DNA of 64,000 nucleotides from Dechloromonas sp. A34 (GCF_026261605.1 NZ_CP102486.1:3968001-4032000), one strand, 5' to 3'. Positions 47,383-58,567 are shown, numbered from the stretch's first letter. Numbers and translations are program-made. Notes: generated by a model from the letters alone, not told the origin.

Positions 47383-47709
47383 ATGAGCGAGCATATCCAT
47401 TACGTCACCGACGACACTTTCGAAGCCGAGGTGCTGCAGTCGCAGCAGCCGGTGCTCGTCGATTACTGGGCCGAGTGGTGTGGCCCGTGCAAGATGATTG
47501 CTCCCATCCTTGATGAAATCGCCGCCGAATACGCCGGCAAACTCAAGGTCACCAAGGTCAACATCGACGACAACCAGGCCACCCCGGCCAAGTTCGGCAT
47601 CCGCGGCATCCCGACGCTGATGATCTTCAAGAACGGCAATGTCGAAGCCACCAAGGTCGGTGCGCTCTCCAAGTCGCAACTCGCTGCCTTCATTGACAGC
47701 AACCTGTAA
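47383..47709 (+). CDS. trxA: thioredoxin 1
   Basis: This 108-residue protein has active site [13 protein letters not shown] and cis-Pro in [10 protein letters not shown]. It is the general cytoplasmic disulfide reductase. GAGG precedes the ATG. The trxA-rho order is common in proteobacteria. The 194-base gap upstream (47189-47382) should hold its promoter, but I could not pick a convincing pair of boxes. Confidence 0.97.
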   Translation: MSEHIHYVTDDTFEAEVLQSQQPVLVDYWAEWCGPCKMIAPILDEIAAEYAGKLKVTKVNIDDNQATPAKFGIRGIPTLMIFKNGNVEATKVGALSKSQLAAFIDSNL

Positions 47710-47764
47710 TCTCCGTAGTCTCCCGGCCTGAAGGAGCGTTCTGCTTCTTCAGGCGGATGCAGCG

Positions 47765-47870
47765 GGCCACGCGCCCCAGCCTCCTTCACCACCCCCATAG
47801 CTTCACAGCTCCAGCGTCCCGGCTCACGGGCAAACGCCCCGGCCTCCTTTCCGGCGCCACACATCCCCAC
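47765..47870 (+). promoter_or_regulatory. rho: C-rich, G-poor rho leader, candidate rut site
   Basis: The mRNA leader of rho contains about 100 bases dominated by C and short CCC/CTCC groups, with little G in its first two thirds. This is the composition of Rho utilisation sites. Upstream at 47728-47754 a hairpin CCTGAAG...CTTCAGG occurs. Rho is known to limit its own transcription in enteric bacteria, so autoregulation here is a reasonable inference. Confidence 0.45.
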
Positions 47871-49130
47871 ATGCAACTTTCCGAACTCAAGACACTACAC
47901 GTCAGCAAACTGCTCGAGATGGCCACTGAACTGGCCATCGAAAACGCCAACCGCATGCGCAAACAGGAGCTGATCTACGCCATCCTGAAAGCCATTGCCA
48001 AGAACGGCGAAACTATCTACGGCGATGGCACGCTCGAAGTCCTGCAGGATGGCTTCGGCTTCCTCCGCTCTTCGGACACCTCCTACCTCGCCAACACTGA
48101 CGACATCTACGTCTCGCCCTCCCAGGTCCGCCGCTTCAACCTGCGCACAGGGGATACCATCGAGGGCGAAATTCGCACCCCGAAGGACGGCGAACGCTAT
48201 GTCGCACTGACCAAGCTGGAATCGATCAACGGCTTCCCGCCTGAGGCGAACAAGAACAAAATCATGTTCGAGAACCTGACGCCGCTGCACCCGACGCGCA
48301 TGCTGCGCCTGGAGCGCGACATCAAGTCCGACGAAAACATCACCAGCCGGGTCATCGACATGATCGCCCCGGTCGGCGCCGGCCAGCGCGGCCTGATCGT
48401 CTCGCCGCCGAAATCCGGCAAGACCGTGATGCTGCAGAACATCGCCCATGCCATTACGGCCAATCATCCGGACGTCGTGCTGATCGTGCTGCTGATCGAC
48501 GAGCGCCCGGAAGAAGTCACCGAAATGACCCGCACCGTCAAGGGCGAAGTGGTCGCCTCGACCTTCGACGAACCGGCCACCCGCCACGTCGCGGTCGCCG
48601 AGATGGTCATCGAGAAGGCCAAGCGTCTGGTCGAGCACAAGAAGGATGTCGTCATCCTGCTCGACTCGATCACCCGCCTCGCCCGCGCCTACAACACCGT
48701 GCAACCGGCCTCCGGCAAGGTACTGACCGGCGGCGTCGACGCCAATGCCCTGCAGAAGCCGAAGCGCTTCTTCGGTGCGGCGCGCAACATCGAGGAAGGC
48801 GGCTCGCTGACCATCCTCGCCACGGCGCTGATCGACACCGGCTCGCGGATGGACGAAGTGATCTACGAAGAATTCAAGGGCACCGGCAATTCGGAAGTCC
48901 ATTTGGACCGCCGCATGGCCGAAAAGCGCATGTACCCGGCAATCAACGTCAATCGCTCCGGCACGCGCCGTGAAGAGCTGCTGCTCAAGCCCGATGTCCT
49001 GCAAAAGATGTGGGTCCTGCGCAAGCTCTGCTACCCGATGGACGACCTCGCCGCCATGGAGTTCCTGCTCGACAAGGTCAAGTCCACCAAGGGCAATGCC
49101 GAGTTCTTCGACGCCATGCGTCGCGGTTAA
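47871..49130 (+). CDS. rho: transcription termination factor Rho
   Basis: This 419-residue hexameric helicase has the N-terminal helix bundle ([20 protein letters not shown]), a cold-shock RNA-binding domain (DGFGFLRS), Walker [16 protein letters not shown], Walker [17 protein letters not shown], and the R-loop. I start at ATG 47871, which gives the normal length; an open frame reaches 47757 but that sequence is the C-rich leader. It is followed by a terminator and rpmE, the usual order. Confidence 0.97.
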   Translation: MQLSELKTLHVSKLLEMATELAIENANRMRKQELIYAILKAIAKNGETIYGDGTLEVLQDGFGFLRSSDTSYLANTDDIYVSPSQVRRFNLRTGDTIEGEIRTPKDGERYVALTKLESINGFPPEANKNKIMFENLTPLHPTRMLRLERDIKSDENITSRVIDMIAPVGAGQRGLIVSPPKSGKTVMLQNIAHAITANHPDVVLIVLLIDERPEEVTEMTRTVKGEVVASTFDEPATRHVAVAEMVIEKAKRLVEHKKDVVILLDSITRLARAYNTVQPASGKVLTGGVDANALQKPKRFFGAARNIEEGGSLTILATALIDTGSRMDEVIYEEFKGTGNSEVHLDRRMAEKRMYPAINVNRSGTRREELLLKPDVLQKMWVLRKLCYPMDDLAAMEFLLDKVKSTKGNAEFFDAMRRG

Positions 49131-49151
49131 ACTGCCGATTTATATTGCAAG

Positions 49152-49183
49152 CGCGTGATTATTCGAGGATAATCACGCGTTTT
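49152..49183 (+). terminator. terminator after rho
   Basis: A perfect 11-bp stem CGCGTGATTAT / ATAATCACGCG with loop TCGAGG is followed by TTTTCC. It lies 21 bases after the rho stop. Confidence 0.85.
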
Positions 49184-49227
49184 CCAGGTCGGCCACATCC
49201 GCCGGTCGCGTAACGAAAGGACACAAA

Positions 49228-49449
49228 GTGAAAGCCGATATCCATCCCGATTACAACGAAGTCCAGGTGACCTGCTCTTGCGGCAACACCTTCTCGACCC
49301 GTTCCACCATGAAAAAGCCACTTCATATCGAAGTTTGCGCCCTGTGCCACCCGTTCTACACGGGCAAGCAGAAGATTGTGGACACCGCCGGTCGCGTTGA
49401 GAAGTTCAACCAGAAATTCGGCGCCATGCGCGGCAAGGCTGCTGCCTGA
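49228..49449 (+). CDS. rpmE: 50S ribosomal protein L31 (zinc-binding type)
   Basis: This 73-residue ribosomal protein has the zinc ligands CSCG and [13 protein letters not shown], the C+ form that stores zinc and is replaced by RpmE2 under zinc limitation. GAAAGGA precedes the ATG (49228). A strong terminator follows. Confidence 0.97.
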   Translation: MKADIHPDYNEVQVTCSCGNTFSTRSTMKKPLHIEVCALCHPFYTGKQKIVDTAGRVEKFNQKFGAMRGKAAA

Positions 49450-49468
49450 TCGTTCCGAGTTGCGGTAT

Positions 49469-49497
49469 AAAAGGCAGCCTGCTGGCTGCCTTTTTTA
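49469..49497 (+). terminator. terminator after rpmE
   Basis: The 11-bp stem AAAAGGCAGCC / GGCTGCCTTTT with loop TGCT continues into TTTTTTATTT. It is only 19 bases past the rpmE stop. Confidence 0.92.
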
Positions 49498-49521
49498 TTT
49501 CCGCTCATCGCGCATCGCTTC

Positions 49522-51147
49522 ATGCCTGATTTTCTCGCCCTGATCCGCCGCGGAATCCGCCTGCCTCCAGTCGGCTGGGTGCTCGCGGCCATTCTAGCCT
49601 TCTACGTGCTGGCTGGACTATTCGGCCGCGATCCGTGGAAGGGCGAGGATGCGATTCACATCGGCACCGCCTGGCACATGCTGCACTACGCGGACTGGCT
49701 ATCCCCCGACTTGGCCGGGCGCCCCTTCCACGAACCGCCGCTCTATTACTGGAGCGCTGCCCTGACCGGCTGGATTTTCGGCTGGCTGCTGCCGATGCAT
49801 GAAGCCATGCGCCTGGCCAGCGGCCTCTGGGTCGCGCTGGCGCTGATGGGGCTCTATTACGCCGGCCGCGAACTGTACGGTCAGGATAGTGCCGCCGCCA
49901 GTCCCCTGCTGCTCGCCGGCTGCGCCGGCCTGCTCTTTCACGCCCACGATGCCCAGCCCATCCTGATTGCACTCGCCGCCTACAGCGGCGGACTCGGCGC
50001 CCTGGCCGCCATCGGCCGCCGACCACGCCTGACCGGCATCTATTACGGGCTGGCCGTGGCCGGTTGCCTGCTCGGCACCGGCATTGCACCAACCCTGCCC
50101 CTGCTCGCCATGGCACCGGTCGCCTGGTGGCTCTCCCCCGACCGACCGAAAGCCCTGCATACACTGGCCATCGGCCTTGGCATCGGCGCTCTGCTAATCC
50201 TGCCCTGGCCGGCCCTGCTGCTGACGCTTGAGCCGGCACGCTTCCACGGCTGGCTGGCGACCGAACTGGCGCCACTGAAAACCCCCTTTTCCTTCCCCGG
50301 TGGCGGGCGCTTCCTCTCCATGCTGCCCTGGTTCGCCTTTCCCGCCCTGCCGCTGGCCGGCTGGACACTATGGACGCGACGCAAGGAAATCTCGGCGGCA
50401 CCGCAATCGCTGCCGTTGATCTTCCTGCTCCTCACCCTGCTGATGCTGGCCCTGGCCTATCGGCCGCGCGAGATTCCCGCCCTGCTCATGCTGCCGCCGC
50501 TGGCCCTGCTCGCCACGCCGGGAGCGCTGTCGCTGCGGCGCGGCGCAGCCAATGCCTTCGACTGGTTCGCGATGATGACCTTCAGCCTGTTCGCCGCGCT
50601 GATCTGGCTGGCCTGGTCGGCGATGGCGCTCGGCTGGCCGACCAAGCTGGCTAGCCGCGTGGTCGTTCTACGCCCCGGATTCGTCGGCCAGTTCGACCTC
50701 TCCGACTTCATCGTCGGCCTTGCCGCCACCGCCTGGTGGATCTGGCTGATCGTCACCGCGCCGCGCTCGCCCTATCGCAGCCTGACGCACTGGGCACTGG
50801 GTTTCACCACCTTGTGGCTGCTCGCCACCACGCTGATTCTGCCCTGGTTCGACTACGGCAAGAGCTACCGTCCGGTGGCCCAAGCCATCGCCCGTGCCCT
50901 GCCCGACGGCCACGGCTGCCTAGCTGAACGCGGCCTGACCGATGGCCAGCGCGCCTCGCTGGCCTACTTCGTCGAAATCGAACCGGCCGCCTACGACACG
51001 GCTGCCGGCAAGGCCTGCAACTGGCTGCTGGTCGGCGGCGACACGCGCCAGGAGCTGGCGCCGCCGAACGGCAACAACTGGACAATTGTCTGGGAAGGCA
51101 GCCGACCGGGCGACCGCAAGGAAAAGTTCCGTCTCTTCCGGCGCTGA
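49522..51147 (+). CDS. GT39/ArnT-like membrane glycosyltransferase
   Basis: This 541-residue protein has about twelve TM helices. The first periplasmic loop carries the GT-C acidic pair (GRDPWKGEDAIHIGTAWHM) and AGRPFHEPPLYYWSAALTG, characteristic of the dolichyl-phosphate-mannose/ArnT family that uses undecaprenyl-linked sugars. The C-terminal periplasmic domain is short. The acceptor is unknown; lipid A or protein modification are possible. It starts 72 bases after rpmE and stands alone, ending at a bidirectional terminator. Confidence 0.8.
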   Translation: MPDFLALIRRGIRLPPVGWVLAAILAFYVLAGLFGRDPWKGEDAIHIGTAWHMLHYADWLSPDLAGRPFHEPPLYYWSAALTGWIFGWLLPMHEAMRLASGLWVALALMGLYYAGRELYGQDSAAASPLLLAGCAGLLFHAHDAQPILIALAAYSGGLGALAAIGRRPRLTGIYYGLAVAGCLLGTGIAPTLPLLAMAPVAWWLSPDRPKALHTLAIGLGIGALLILPWPALLLTLEPARFHGWLATELAPLKTPFSFPGGGRFLSMLPWFAFPALPLAGWTLWTRRKEISAAPQSLPLIFLLLTLLMLALAYRPREIPALLMLPPLALLATPGALSLRRGAANAFDWFAMMTFSLFAALIWLAWSAMALGWPTKLASRVVVLRPGFVGQFDLSDFIVGLAATAWWIWLIVTAPRSPYRSLTHWALGFTTLWLLATTLILPWFDYGKSYRPVAQAIARALPDGHGCLAERGLTDGQRASLAYFVEIEPAAYDTAAGKACNWLLVGGDTRQELAPPNGNNWTIVWEGSRPGDRKEKFRLFRR

Positions 51148-51158
51148 GGCGACTCCAT

Positions 51159-51185
51159 GAAAAACGGAGGCTCATGGCCTCCGTT
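51159..51185. terminator. bidirectional terminator between the GT39-like gene and orn
   Basis: The stem AACGGAGGC / GCCTCCGTT with loop TCATG is followed by TTTTTC on the - strand (end of orn) and TGATTT on the + strand. Both convergent genes end within 25 bases of it. Confidence 0.8.
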
Positions 51186-51205
51186 GATTTACGATCCTGC
51201 GGACA

Positions 51206-51751
51206 TCACGCCTTCAGGAAATGCTCACGGTAGTATTTCAGTTCGTCGATCGATTCGTAGATATCGGCCAGCGCGGTATGCCGCCCCTTCTTCTTGAATC
51301 CTTTGTAGATCTCCGGCTGCCAGCGCTTGCACAACTCCTTCAACGTGCTGACGTCGAGGTTGCGGTAGTGGAAGAACTCTTCCAGCGTCGGCATGTAGCG
51401 CGCCATGAAGCGGCGGTCCTGGCCGATCGAATTGCCGCACATCGGCGAGTGGCCCTTGGACGAGTATTTCTTCAGAAATTCCAGGGCCGCCAGTTCGACT
51501 TCGGCTTCGCTCATCGTCGACGCCTTGACCTTGTCGATCAGGCCGGAACGACCGTGCGTCTTCTGGTTCCAATCGTCCATGCCGGCCAGCGTGGCGTCCG
51601 ACTGATGCACGACCCAGGCCGGCGACTCGGCGACCATTTCCAGCTCGGAGTTGGTGACCACCATGGCCATCTCGATAATGCGATCGCCATCCGGGTTCAA
51701 ACCGGTCATTTCCATGTCTAGCCAGACGAGGTTGTTTGCGTTGCCTGCCAT
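51206..51751 (-). CDS. orn: oligoribonuclease
   Basis: This 181-residue DEDDh exonuclease degrades 2-5-nt RNAs and pGpG, the final step of c-di-GMP turnover. Catalytic residues are in [10 protein letters not shown], near SIGQDRRFM and in [12 protein letters not shown] start at ATG 51751 ([13 protein letters not shown]), which gives the normal length; the frame runs 46 codons further up. It is relevant to the many c-di-GMP proteins in this window. Confidence 0.96.
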   Translation of the reverse strand: MAGNANNLVWLDMEMTGLNPDGDRIIEMAMVVTNSELEMVAESPAWVVHQSDATLAGMDDWNQKTHGRSGLIDKVKASTMSEAEVELAALEFLKKYSSKGHSPMCGNSIGQDRRFMARYMPTLEEFFHYRNLDVSTLKELCKRWQPEIYKGFKKKGRHTALADIYESIDELKYYREHFLKA

Positions 51752-51806
51752 ATAATTGCCCGAATCCGTAAAAACCCCGATTTTCTCACAGCTTGGCACC
51801 CGCTTC

Positions 51807-53051
51807 GTGACCCCGACCTTTACCCTGATCTTTCTCCTCGCCTTCGCCCTGACGCTGGCCGCCCGCCTGTGGCTGACCCTGCGCCACATCCGCTTCGTCG
51901 CCGAGCACCGCGTCGCGGTACCCGCCGACTTTGCCGAACGGGTCGCGCTGGCGTCGCACCAGAAAGCTGCCGATTACACGGTCGACCGCAATAAGACGGG
52001 CCTCCTCACCACCCTGGTCGATGCCGCCCTGCTGCTCGCCCTGACCCTGGGCGGCGGCATCGCCTGGCTGCACGACTTGTGGAGCGCCCGCCTGGACGGC
52101 CTGCCCTACGGCGTCGCGATGATCTTCAGCCTGATCCTGATCTCCGCCCTGATCGACCTGCCCTTCTCGCTGTATCGCCAGTTCGTCATCGAAGCCCGCT
52201 ACGGCTTCAACCGGATGACCCTCGGCCTGTTCTTCGCCGATCTCGCCAAGCACACCCTGCTCGGCCTCGCCATCGGCACCCCGGTCATCCTTGCCGTACT
52301 CTGGCTGATGGGCGCCATGGGGCCCTACTGGTGGCTTTACGTCTGGCTATTCTGGAGCGCCTTCAATCTGCTGATCATGTTCGTCTACCCGACCTGGATC
52401 GCCCCGCTCTTCAACAAGTTTTCGCCGCTTGAGGAGGGCGAAATGAAGTCGCGCATCGAAGCCCTGCTCACCCGCTGCGGCTTCCGCTCCTCCGGCCTCT
52501 TCGTGATGGACGGCTCGAAGCGTTCGAACCACGGCAACGCCTACTTCACCGGCTTCGGCAACAACAAGCGCATCGTCTTCTTCGACACCCTGCTCAACCG
52601 CCTCGCACCGCCCGAAGTCGAGGCCGTGCTCGCCCACGAACTCGGCCACTTTCGCAAGAAACACGTCATCAAGCGCATCGCACTGATGTTCGCCGGCTCG
52701 CTCGCCTTCCTCTGGCTGCTCGGCCAGCTGATCGACGCATCCTGGTTCTACGCCGGGCTCGGCGTCCCGGCGCAGAATACGACCCTGGCCCTGATCCTGT
52801 TCTTCCTCGTCGTCCCGGTCTTCACCTTCCCGCTGACCCCGCTGAGCAGCTACCTGTCGCGCCGCCACGAGTTCGAGGCCGATGCCTATGCCGCCGAACA
52901 CGCCGCCGCCGGCGACCTGATCCGCGCCCTGGTCAAGCTCTATGAGGACAACGCCTCGACGCTGACCCCCGACCCGCTGCATTCGCTGTTCTACGATTCC
53001 CACCCGCCGGCCGCCCAGCGCATCGCCCGCCTGCAGGAGGCCGCCCGCTGA
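51807..53051 (+). CDS. M48 family integral-membrane zinc endopeptidase (Ste24-like)
   Basis: This 414-residue protease has several TM helices, an N-terminal CAAX-protease-associated domain, the zinc motif [12 protein letters not shown], and the third ligand in [14 protein letters not shown]. It probably cleaves membrane or misfolded proteins. I prefer GTG 51807, because a TATAAT at 51751-51756 would place the transcript start between it and an alternative TTG at 51756. It shares one base with rsgA. Confidence 0.9.
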   Translation: MTPTFTLIFLLAFALTLAARLWLTLRHIRFVAEHRVAVPADFAERVALASHQKAADYTVDRNKTGLLTTLVDAALLLALTLGGGIAWLHDLWSARLDGLPYGVAMIFSLILISALIDLPFSLYRQFVIEARYGFNRMTLGLFFADLAKHTLLGLAIGTPVILAVLWLMGAMGPYWWLYVWLFWSAFNLLIMFVYPTWIAPLFNKFSPLEEGEMKSRIEALLTRCGFRSSGLFVMDGSKRSNHGNAYFTGFGNNKRIVFFDTLLNRLAPPEVEAVLAHELGHFRKKHVIKRIALMFAGSLAFLWLLGQLIDASWFYAGLGVPAQNTTLALILFFLVVPVFTFPLTPLSSYLSRRHEFEADAYAAEHAAAGDLIRALVKLYEDNASTLTPDPLHSLFYDSHPPAAQRIARLQEAAR

Positions 53052-53911
53052 TGGAAGGCCGCGTCATCGCAGCCCACGGCCGCCAGTACGTCGTCGAACT
53101 AGCGGACGGCACGCGGCTGCCCTGCTTTCCGCGCGGCAAGAAGAGCGATATCGCCTGCGGCGATCGGGTCGACATCCAGCGCACCTCAGACGATCAGGGC
53201 GTCATCGAAGCCATCCAGCCGCGCACCAGCCTTCTTTACCGCTCCAACGAGGTCAAACAGAAACTGATCGCTGCCAACGTCGATCAGCTGGTCATCGTCG
53301 TCGCCACCGAACCGGCCTTTTCCGACGAACTGGTGACCCGCGCCCTGCTCGCCGCCGAGAGCGAGGAAATCGAGGCGCTGATCGTCCTCAACAAGTGCGA
53401 TCTGAGCGACAAGCTGGCGGCCGCCCGCGAGCGACTGGCCGTCTTCGCCCGCCTCGGCTACCGCGTCGTCGAGTTGTCTGCCCTTGAGCATGCCGACGAC
53501 CTGCGCCCCGAGCTCTATGGCGTGACCAGCGTGCTGGTCGGCCAGTCCGGCATGGGCAAGTCGACCCTGGTCAATGCCCTGGTCCCGGAAGCCAATGCCG
53601 CGACCCGCGAAATTTCGCAGGCCCTCGATTCCGGCAAGCACACCACGACTCACGCCACGCTCTACCACCTCGACGGCGAAAGCCAGCTGATCGATTCGCC
53701 GGGCCTGCAGGAGTTCGGTCTCGGCCATCTCGACCGCCAGGAAATCGAACACGCCTTCCGCGAATTCCGTCCCTACCTCGGACAATGCCGCTTCCGCGAC
53801 TGCAAGCACAACCGCGAGCCGGACTGTGTGCTGAGCGCGGCCGTCGCCGCCGGCGAAATCGATGACAAGCGTTTCGCTGCCTACCACCGCATCATGGGCA
53901 CGCAACGCTAG
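53051..53911 (+). CDS. rsgA: ribosome small-subunit GTPase RsgA
   Basis: This 286-residue circularly permuted GTPase checks 30S maturation. It has an N-terminal OB fold, NKCDL (G4) before the P loop GQSGMGKSTLVNAL (G1), DSPGLQEFGL (G3), and the zinc-binding CRFRDCKHNREPDC. The start ATG is within the stop of the M48 gene (TGATG), and the pair is often adjacent. Confidence 0.96.
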   Translation: MEGRVIAAHGRQYVVELADGTRLPCFPRGKKSDIACGDRVDIQRTSDDQGVIEAIQPRTSLLYRSNEVKQKLIAANVDQLVIVVATEPAFSDELVTRALLAAESEEIEALIVLNKCDLSDKLAAARERLAVFARLGYRVVELSALEHADDLRPELYGVTSVLVGQSGMGKSTLVNALVPEANAATREISQALDSGKHTTTHATLYHLDGESQLIDSPGLQEFGLGHLDRQEIEHAFREFRPYLGQCRFRDCKHNREPDCVLSAAVAAGEIDDKRFAAYHRIMGTQR

Positions 53912-54002
53912 TGCCCACCGACCGTTAGCCAGTAGCAATATTCCCGGCTCCCGGCGATAATCCGGCCAGATTCGCCCTGCCATGGAGCGACTGGAGAGGC
54001 AG

Positions 54003-55091
54003 ATGCCTGACAACAATCAATCGACCATACTAATCGTCGATGACACCCCGGAAAACCTCAGCGTTCTTGGCGAACTGCTTCAGCGTTCCTATCGGGTGCG
54101 AGCCGCCAACTCCGGTCGCCGGGCCTTGCAGATCGCCCAAAGCCAGCCCATCCCGGATCTCATTCTGCTCGACGTGATGATGCCGGAAATGGATGGCTAT
54201 GCGGTTCTCGCCCAGTTGCGCGCCATTCCGGCGACCGCACAGATTCCGGTGATCTTCGTCACGGCGATGGATGCCATCGAGGACGAAGAGCACGGCCTCG
54301 ATTGCGGCGCCGTCGATTACATCACCAAGCCGATCCGGCCGGCCGTCGTCCTCGCCCGCGTTCGCACCCAGCTCGAACTGAAGCGGGCGCGCGACTTTCT
54401 GCGCGACCAGAACAGTTATCTCGAAGCCGAAGTCGCCCGGCGGATGGCGGAAAACCAGCTGATCCAGCAGGTCAGCATCCATGCCCTGGCCCGCCTGGCC
54501 GAAACTCGCGATCCGGAAACCGGCAATCATTTGCGACGCACCCAGGAATACGTCCGCACCCTGGCCACCGCCCTCCAGGACCACCCACGCTTCGCCGCCT
54601 ACCTCGACCACCGGACCATCGACGATCTCGCCAAATCGGCGCCTCTCCACGACATCGGCAAGGTCGGCATCCCCGACCATATTCTGCTCAAGCCGGACAA
54701 GCTGACCCCGGAAGAGTGGGAAATCATGAAAACCCATGCCGAACTGGGCAGCCATGCCATTGACCAGGCCGAGGCCGATGCCGATAAGAGTGTCGAATTC
54801 CTGGCCATCGCCAAGGAAATCGCCCATTACCACCATGAAAAATGGGACGGCAGCGGCTACCCCGAGGGGCGCGTCGGCGATGCCATTCCGATCTCCGCCC
54901 GCCTGATGGCTCTGGCCGATGTCTTCGATGCCCTGATCTGCAAGCGCTGTTACAAACCCGCCTTTCCTTTCGACCAGGCCAGCCGGATCATCGTCGAGGG
55001 CAGTGGCAAGCATTTCGACCCCGATGTCGTAGCCACCTTCGTTCGTGAATTCGAAACCTTCAAGCGCATTGCTCTGACCTATGCTGAATAG
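54003..55091 (+). CDS. HD-GYP response regulator (c-di-GMP phosphodiesterase)
   Basis: This 362-residue protein has a receiver domain with phospho-accepting Asp57 (LILLDVMMPEMDG) and switch Lys109 (YITKPIRP), a short coiled coil, and an HD-GYP domain with HDIGKVGIPD at 216-225 and HHEKWDGSGYPEG near 277. It should hydrolyse c-di-GMP when phosphorylated. The ATG 54003 has GGAGAGG five bases upstream. It is followed at 27 bases by two hybrid kinases that are candidate partners. Confidence 0.92.
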   Translation: MPDNNQSTILIVDDTPENLSVLGELLQRSYRVRAANSGRRALQIAQSQPIPDLILLDVMMPEMDGYAVLAQLRAIPATAQIPVIFVTAMDAIEDEEHGLDCGAVDYITKPIRPAVVLARVRTQLELKRARDFLRDQNSYLEAEVARRMAENQLIQQVSIHALARLAETRDPETGNHLRRTQEYVRTLATALQDHPRFAAYLDHRTIDDLAKSAPLHDIGKVGIPDHILLKPDKLTPEEWEIMKTHAELGSHAIDQAEADADKSVEFLAIAKEIAHYHHEKWDGSGYPEGRVGDAIPISARLMALADVFDALICKRCYKPAFPFDQASRIIVEGSGKHFDPDVVATFVREFETFKRIALTYAE

Positions 55092-55118
55092 ACATCCCGC
55101 CTGGCGCGCCGTTGCCCG

Positions 55119-58100
55119 ATGAAAGACCAGCCAACGACGGACAGCTCCCTCGCCCGAAAAATCAGCCAGGTCGTCGTTCCCTATGCCGCGCTGGCCGCAC
55201 TGTGGATTCTGGTTTCCGATCAGGTAGTCGGCTATCTCTTCCCGGACCCCGCTACGCAGCTGGTCGCCAGTTCGCTGAAGGGTCTGGTCTTCATCGCCGT
55301 CACAACCTTGCTGCTGGCCATCCTGCTGCGCCGCCTGATCCACAAGATTGAGATGGTCACGGCGGCAGAACGCGCCGCCTGGCAAAAGACCCACCAGGCC
55401 GTCGGCCAATATCAGGCCGAGCAGGCACAGCTGCGTACGCTGCTCGACACCCTGCCCGACCTCATCTGGCTGAAGGACCCCCAAGGTGTCTACCTGAGTT
55501 GCAACAAACGCTTCGAAGCCTTCTTCGGGGCCAGCGAAGAAACGATCCGGGGGAAAACCGATTTTGACTTCGTCAATCGCGAACTCGCCGAGTCCTTCCG
55601 CGCCAACGACCGGCAAGCACTCGCCGCCCAGGCGCCGCGCAGCAACCAGGAATGGGTGACTTTTGCCAGCGACGGCCATCGCGAATTGCTGCTCACCACC
55701 AAGGCCCCGATGCACGACACCACCGGGCGCCTGATCGGCGTCCTCGGGATCGGCCGCGACATCACCCAGATGCACGACCTGCAGGAACGCTTCAAGGTCG
55801 CCTTCAATGCCAGCCCGGCAGCCATTTCGCTGAGCACCATCGACCAGGGCATCTATCTCGACGTCAATCCCCGATATGCCGCAATGCTCGGCTGGAAAGC
55901 CGAAGAATTGCTCGGCCACAGCTCGCTCGAACTCAACCTCTGGCCGACCCCGAGGCCCGCCTGCGCTGGCGTGAACAGCTCGAGGCCAACGGGCAGATGC
56001 AGGACTATCTGACCGAATGGCGGCGCCGCGATGGCACCATGATCTCGATCAGCCTGTCGGCCGAGATCATTTCGCTGAGCGACCGCCCCTACGTGCTCGG
56101 CTTCGTACTCGACATTTCCGAACGCAAGCTGGCGGAAAATGCCGTTTTCCAGCTCCAGGAACGCCTTGCTGTCGCCTTCCGCGCCGCGCCGGTAGCCGCC
56201 TGCATCACCCGCGTCGTCGATGGCAAGATGATCGACGTCAACGACCGAATGCTCAGCGAATACAACGCCAGCCGCGAAGAACTGATCGGCAAGACGACAA
56301 TCGAAGCCGGTCTCTGGGACGCAGGGGACCGTGCCCGGATGATTGAACTCCTCCGCCGTGACGGCTTCGTCGTCGATTTCGACAGCGTCGGTATCGGCCG
56401 CGACGGCCGGCGGCGGCGGATAAGCCTGTCGGCAGCAAAAATCGATGTCGATGGCGAGCCCCATCTGGTGGTCTATATCATCGATGTCTCCGAGCGGCGG
56501 GCGGCCGAAGAGGCCCTGCGCGTCCGCGAGGAGATCTACCGCAGCATCGTCACCCAGGCCAACGACGGCATCTGCCTGATCGATCCCGAAACCCTGCAGT
56601 TCGTCGAAATCAACGACACGATCATCCACAACCTGGGCTACAGCCGCGAGGAATTCGCCGGCATCAACCTCCTCGACCTGCAGGTAGAGGGCACCGAGAG
56701 CGAACTTCGCCAATTGCTGGCGAGCATCGCGCAGCAGGGCAATGCCACCTTCGAGCGCCGCCACCGGCGCCAGGACGGCAGCGAACAAATCGCCCGCATC
56801 GCCGCCGCTGCTATCAGCGTCGGCGATGGTGTACGAATCTGCGCGATCTGGCAGGACATTACCGAAGAGAAGCGGGCCACGGCCGAACTCGAGCGACACC
56901 GCCATCATCTCCAGGAACTGGTCGGTGAACGTACGGCCCAGCTGGCCAACGCCAAGGAAATCGCCGAGCAGGCCAGTCAGGCAAAGAGCGTCTTCCTGGC
57001 CAACATGAGTCACGAAATCCGCACCCCGATGAATGCCATCATCGGCCTCAACCATCTGGCCGAGCGCCATACCCACGACCCTGAACAACTCGCGCGCCTG
57101 CGCAAGGTGGCCGATGCCGCCCATCACCTGCTGGCCATCATCAACCAGATTCTCGACATCTCGAAAATCGAGGCCGGCAAGCTCGAGCTCGAGCCCACCG
57201 ATTTCCAGCTCACCCGTATCCTCGACAACACCAGCGCCCTGATCCTCGACCGCTTGCGTTCGCGCGGCCTGGCCTTCCACACCGAGATCGATCCTGCCGT
57301 GCCGCCAGTGCTGCATGGCGACCCCTTGCGCATCGGCCAGATCCTGCTGAATTACCTGTCGAATGCCGTCAAGTTTACCGAGCACGGCCAGATCACCCTC
57401 AAGGTCAGCCTCGACGGCGAGACGCCAGGCGGCCTGATTGTCCGTTTCGCCGTCATCGACACCGGCATCGGCATTCCCGTCGAGCAGCAGGCGCGCATTT
57501 TCGATGCTTTCGAGCAAGCCGACAGCACGACCACCCGCCGCTTTGGCGGCACCGGCCTCGGCCTCGCCATCGCCAGCCGTCTGGCGGCGCTGATGGGCGG
57601 CGAAAGCGGGCTGAGCAGCACCGCGGGGCAGGGCAGCACCTTCTGGTTCACCGCCCGCCTCGGGCACGGCAGCGCCGCCGACGACGACAGCGGCCCGCCC
57701 CTGCTGCCCGACGAAGCCGAGCGAATTCTCGCCAGCCGCCACCAGCGGGCGCGCATCCTGGTCGTCGAGGACAATGCGGTCAATCAGGAGGTGGCGCTCG
57801 ACCTGCTGCAAAGCGTCGGCCTCGAAGCCGACCTGGCGGCCGACGGCGCCCAGGCCGTCAAGATGTTCGCCGAGCACGACTACGACCTGATCCTGATGGA
57901 TATGCAGATGCCGGTCATGGATGGGCTGGCCGCCACCCGGCTGATCCGCCAAAGCGAAAAGGGCGGCTCGGTGCCGATCCTGGCGATGACCGCCAACGCC
58001 TTTGGCGAAGACCACCGGCGCTGTCTCGCCGCCGGCATGAACGATCATATTGCCAAGCCGGTCGACCCCAGCAATCTCTATGCGACATTGATCAAGTGGC

Positions 58101-58567
58101 TGTCGATCGCCGGTCACCGCGCGCCGACGGCACCCGCCCCGGCGGCTGCGCTGCCAAGCGCACCGGCCGACGCTGCCGACCCCGCATTCATGCTTGCCCT
58201 GCAGGACATCCCCGGCCTCGATGTCGAATTGGGGTTGCGGGCGGTACGCGGCCGGGTCGCCAGCTTCCGGCGCCTGCTGGGGACCTTCATAGCCCAGCAT
58301 GGCAGCGACGACGAGGCCATCGCCAGCGCCCTCGGCGAGCAACGGCCGGCCGACGCCACCCACCTCGCCCACGCCCTCAAGGGGGCTGCCGGCACGCTCG
58401 GCCTTGGTGAAATTCACGCCGCCGCCGCCGAACTCAACGACGAACTGCGCAACCCGGGTAGTCACCAGGAACCTGCCGTACTGCTCGCCACTCTGTCCGA
58501 CACCATGCAGCGCACGCTGCCGGCCCTCAAATCACTGCTCGACACGACCCCGGGAAATCCCTCTTGA
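55119..58567 (+). CDS. hybrid sensor histidine kinase with PAS domains and HPt (apparent frameshift)
   Basis: After repair this is a protein of about 1,150 residues. It has two N-terminal TM helices (about 20-40 and 50-70), four PAS domains, HisKA with His at about 631 ([15 protein letters not shown]), HATPase, a receiver ([13 protein letters not shown]) and an HPt domain ([11 protein letters not shown]). The first 280 residues are in one frame and the rest in another. The switch is at 55941-55951 inside the second PAS, where one added G or C restores [15 protein letters not shown] or [15 protein letters not shown]. The next kinase starts in its stop codon (TTGA). Confidence 0.88.

Noticed and set aside
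47757..47870. 38-residue extension of Rho
   Set aside because: The sequence is the C-rich leader; Rho of normal length starts at 47871.
51752..51889. 46-residue extension of oligoribonuclease
   Set aside because: It would run through the promoter of the divergent protease gene and has no family counterpart.
55853..58465. 870-codon open frame antisense to the hybrid kinase (also 629 codons at 54030-55919 and 702 codons at 59488-61596)
   Set aside because: These are long only because stop codons are rare opposite high-GC genes. The sense frames contain complete kinase motifs.
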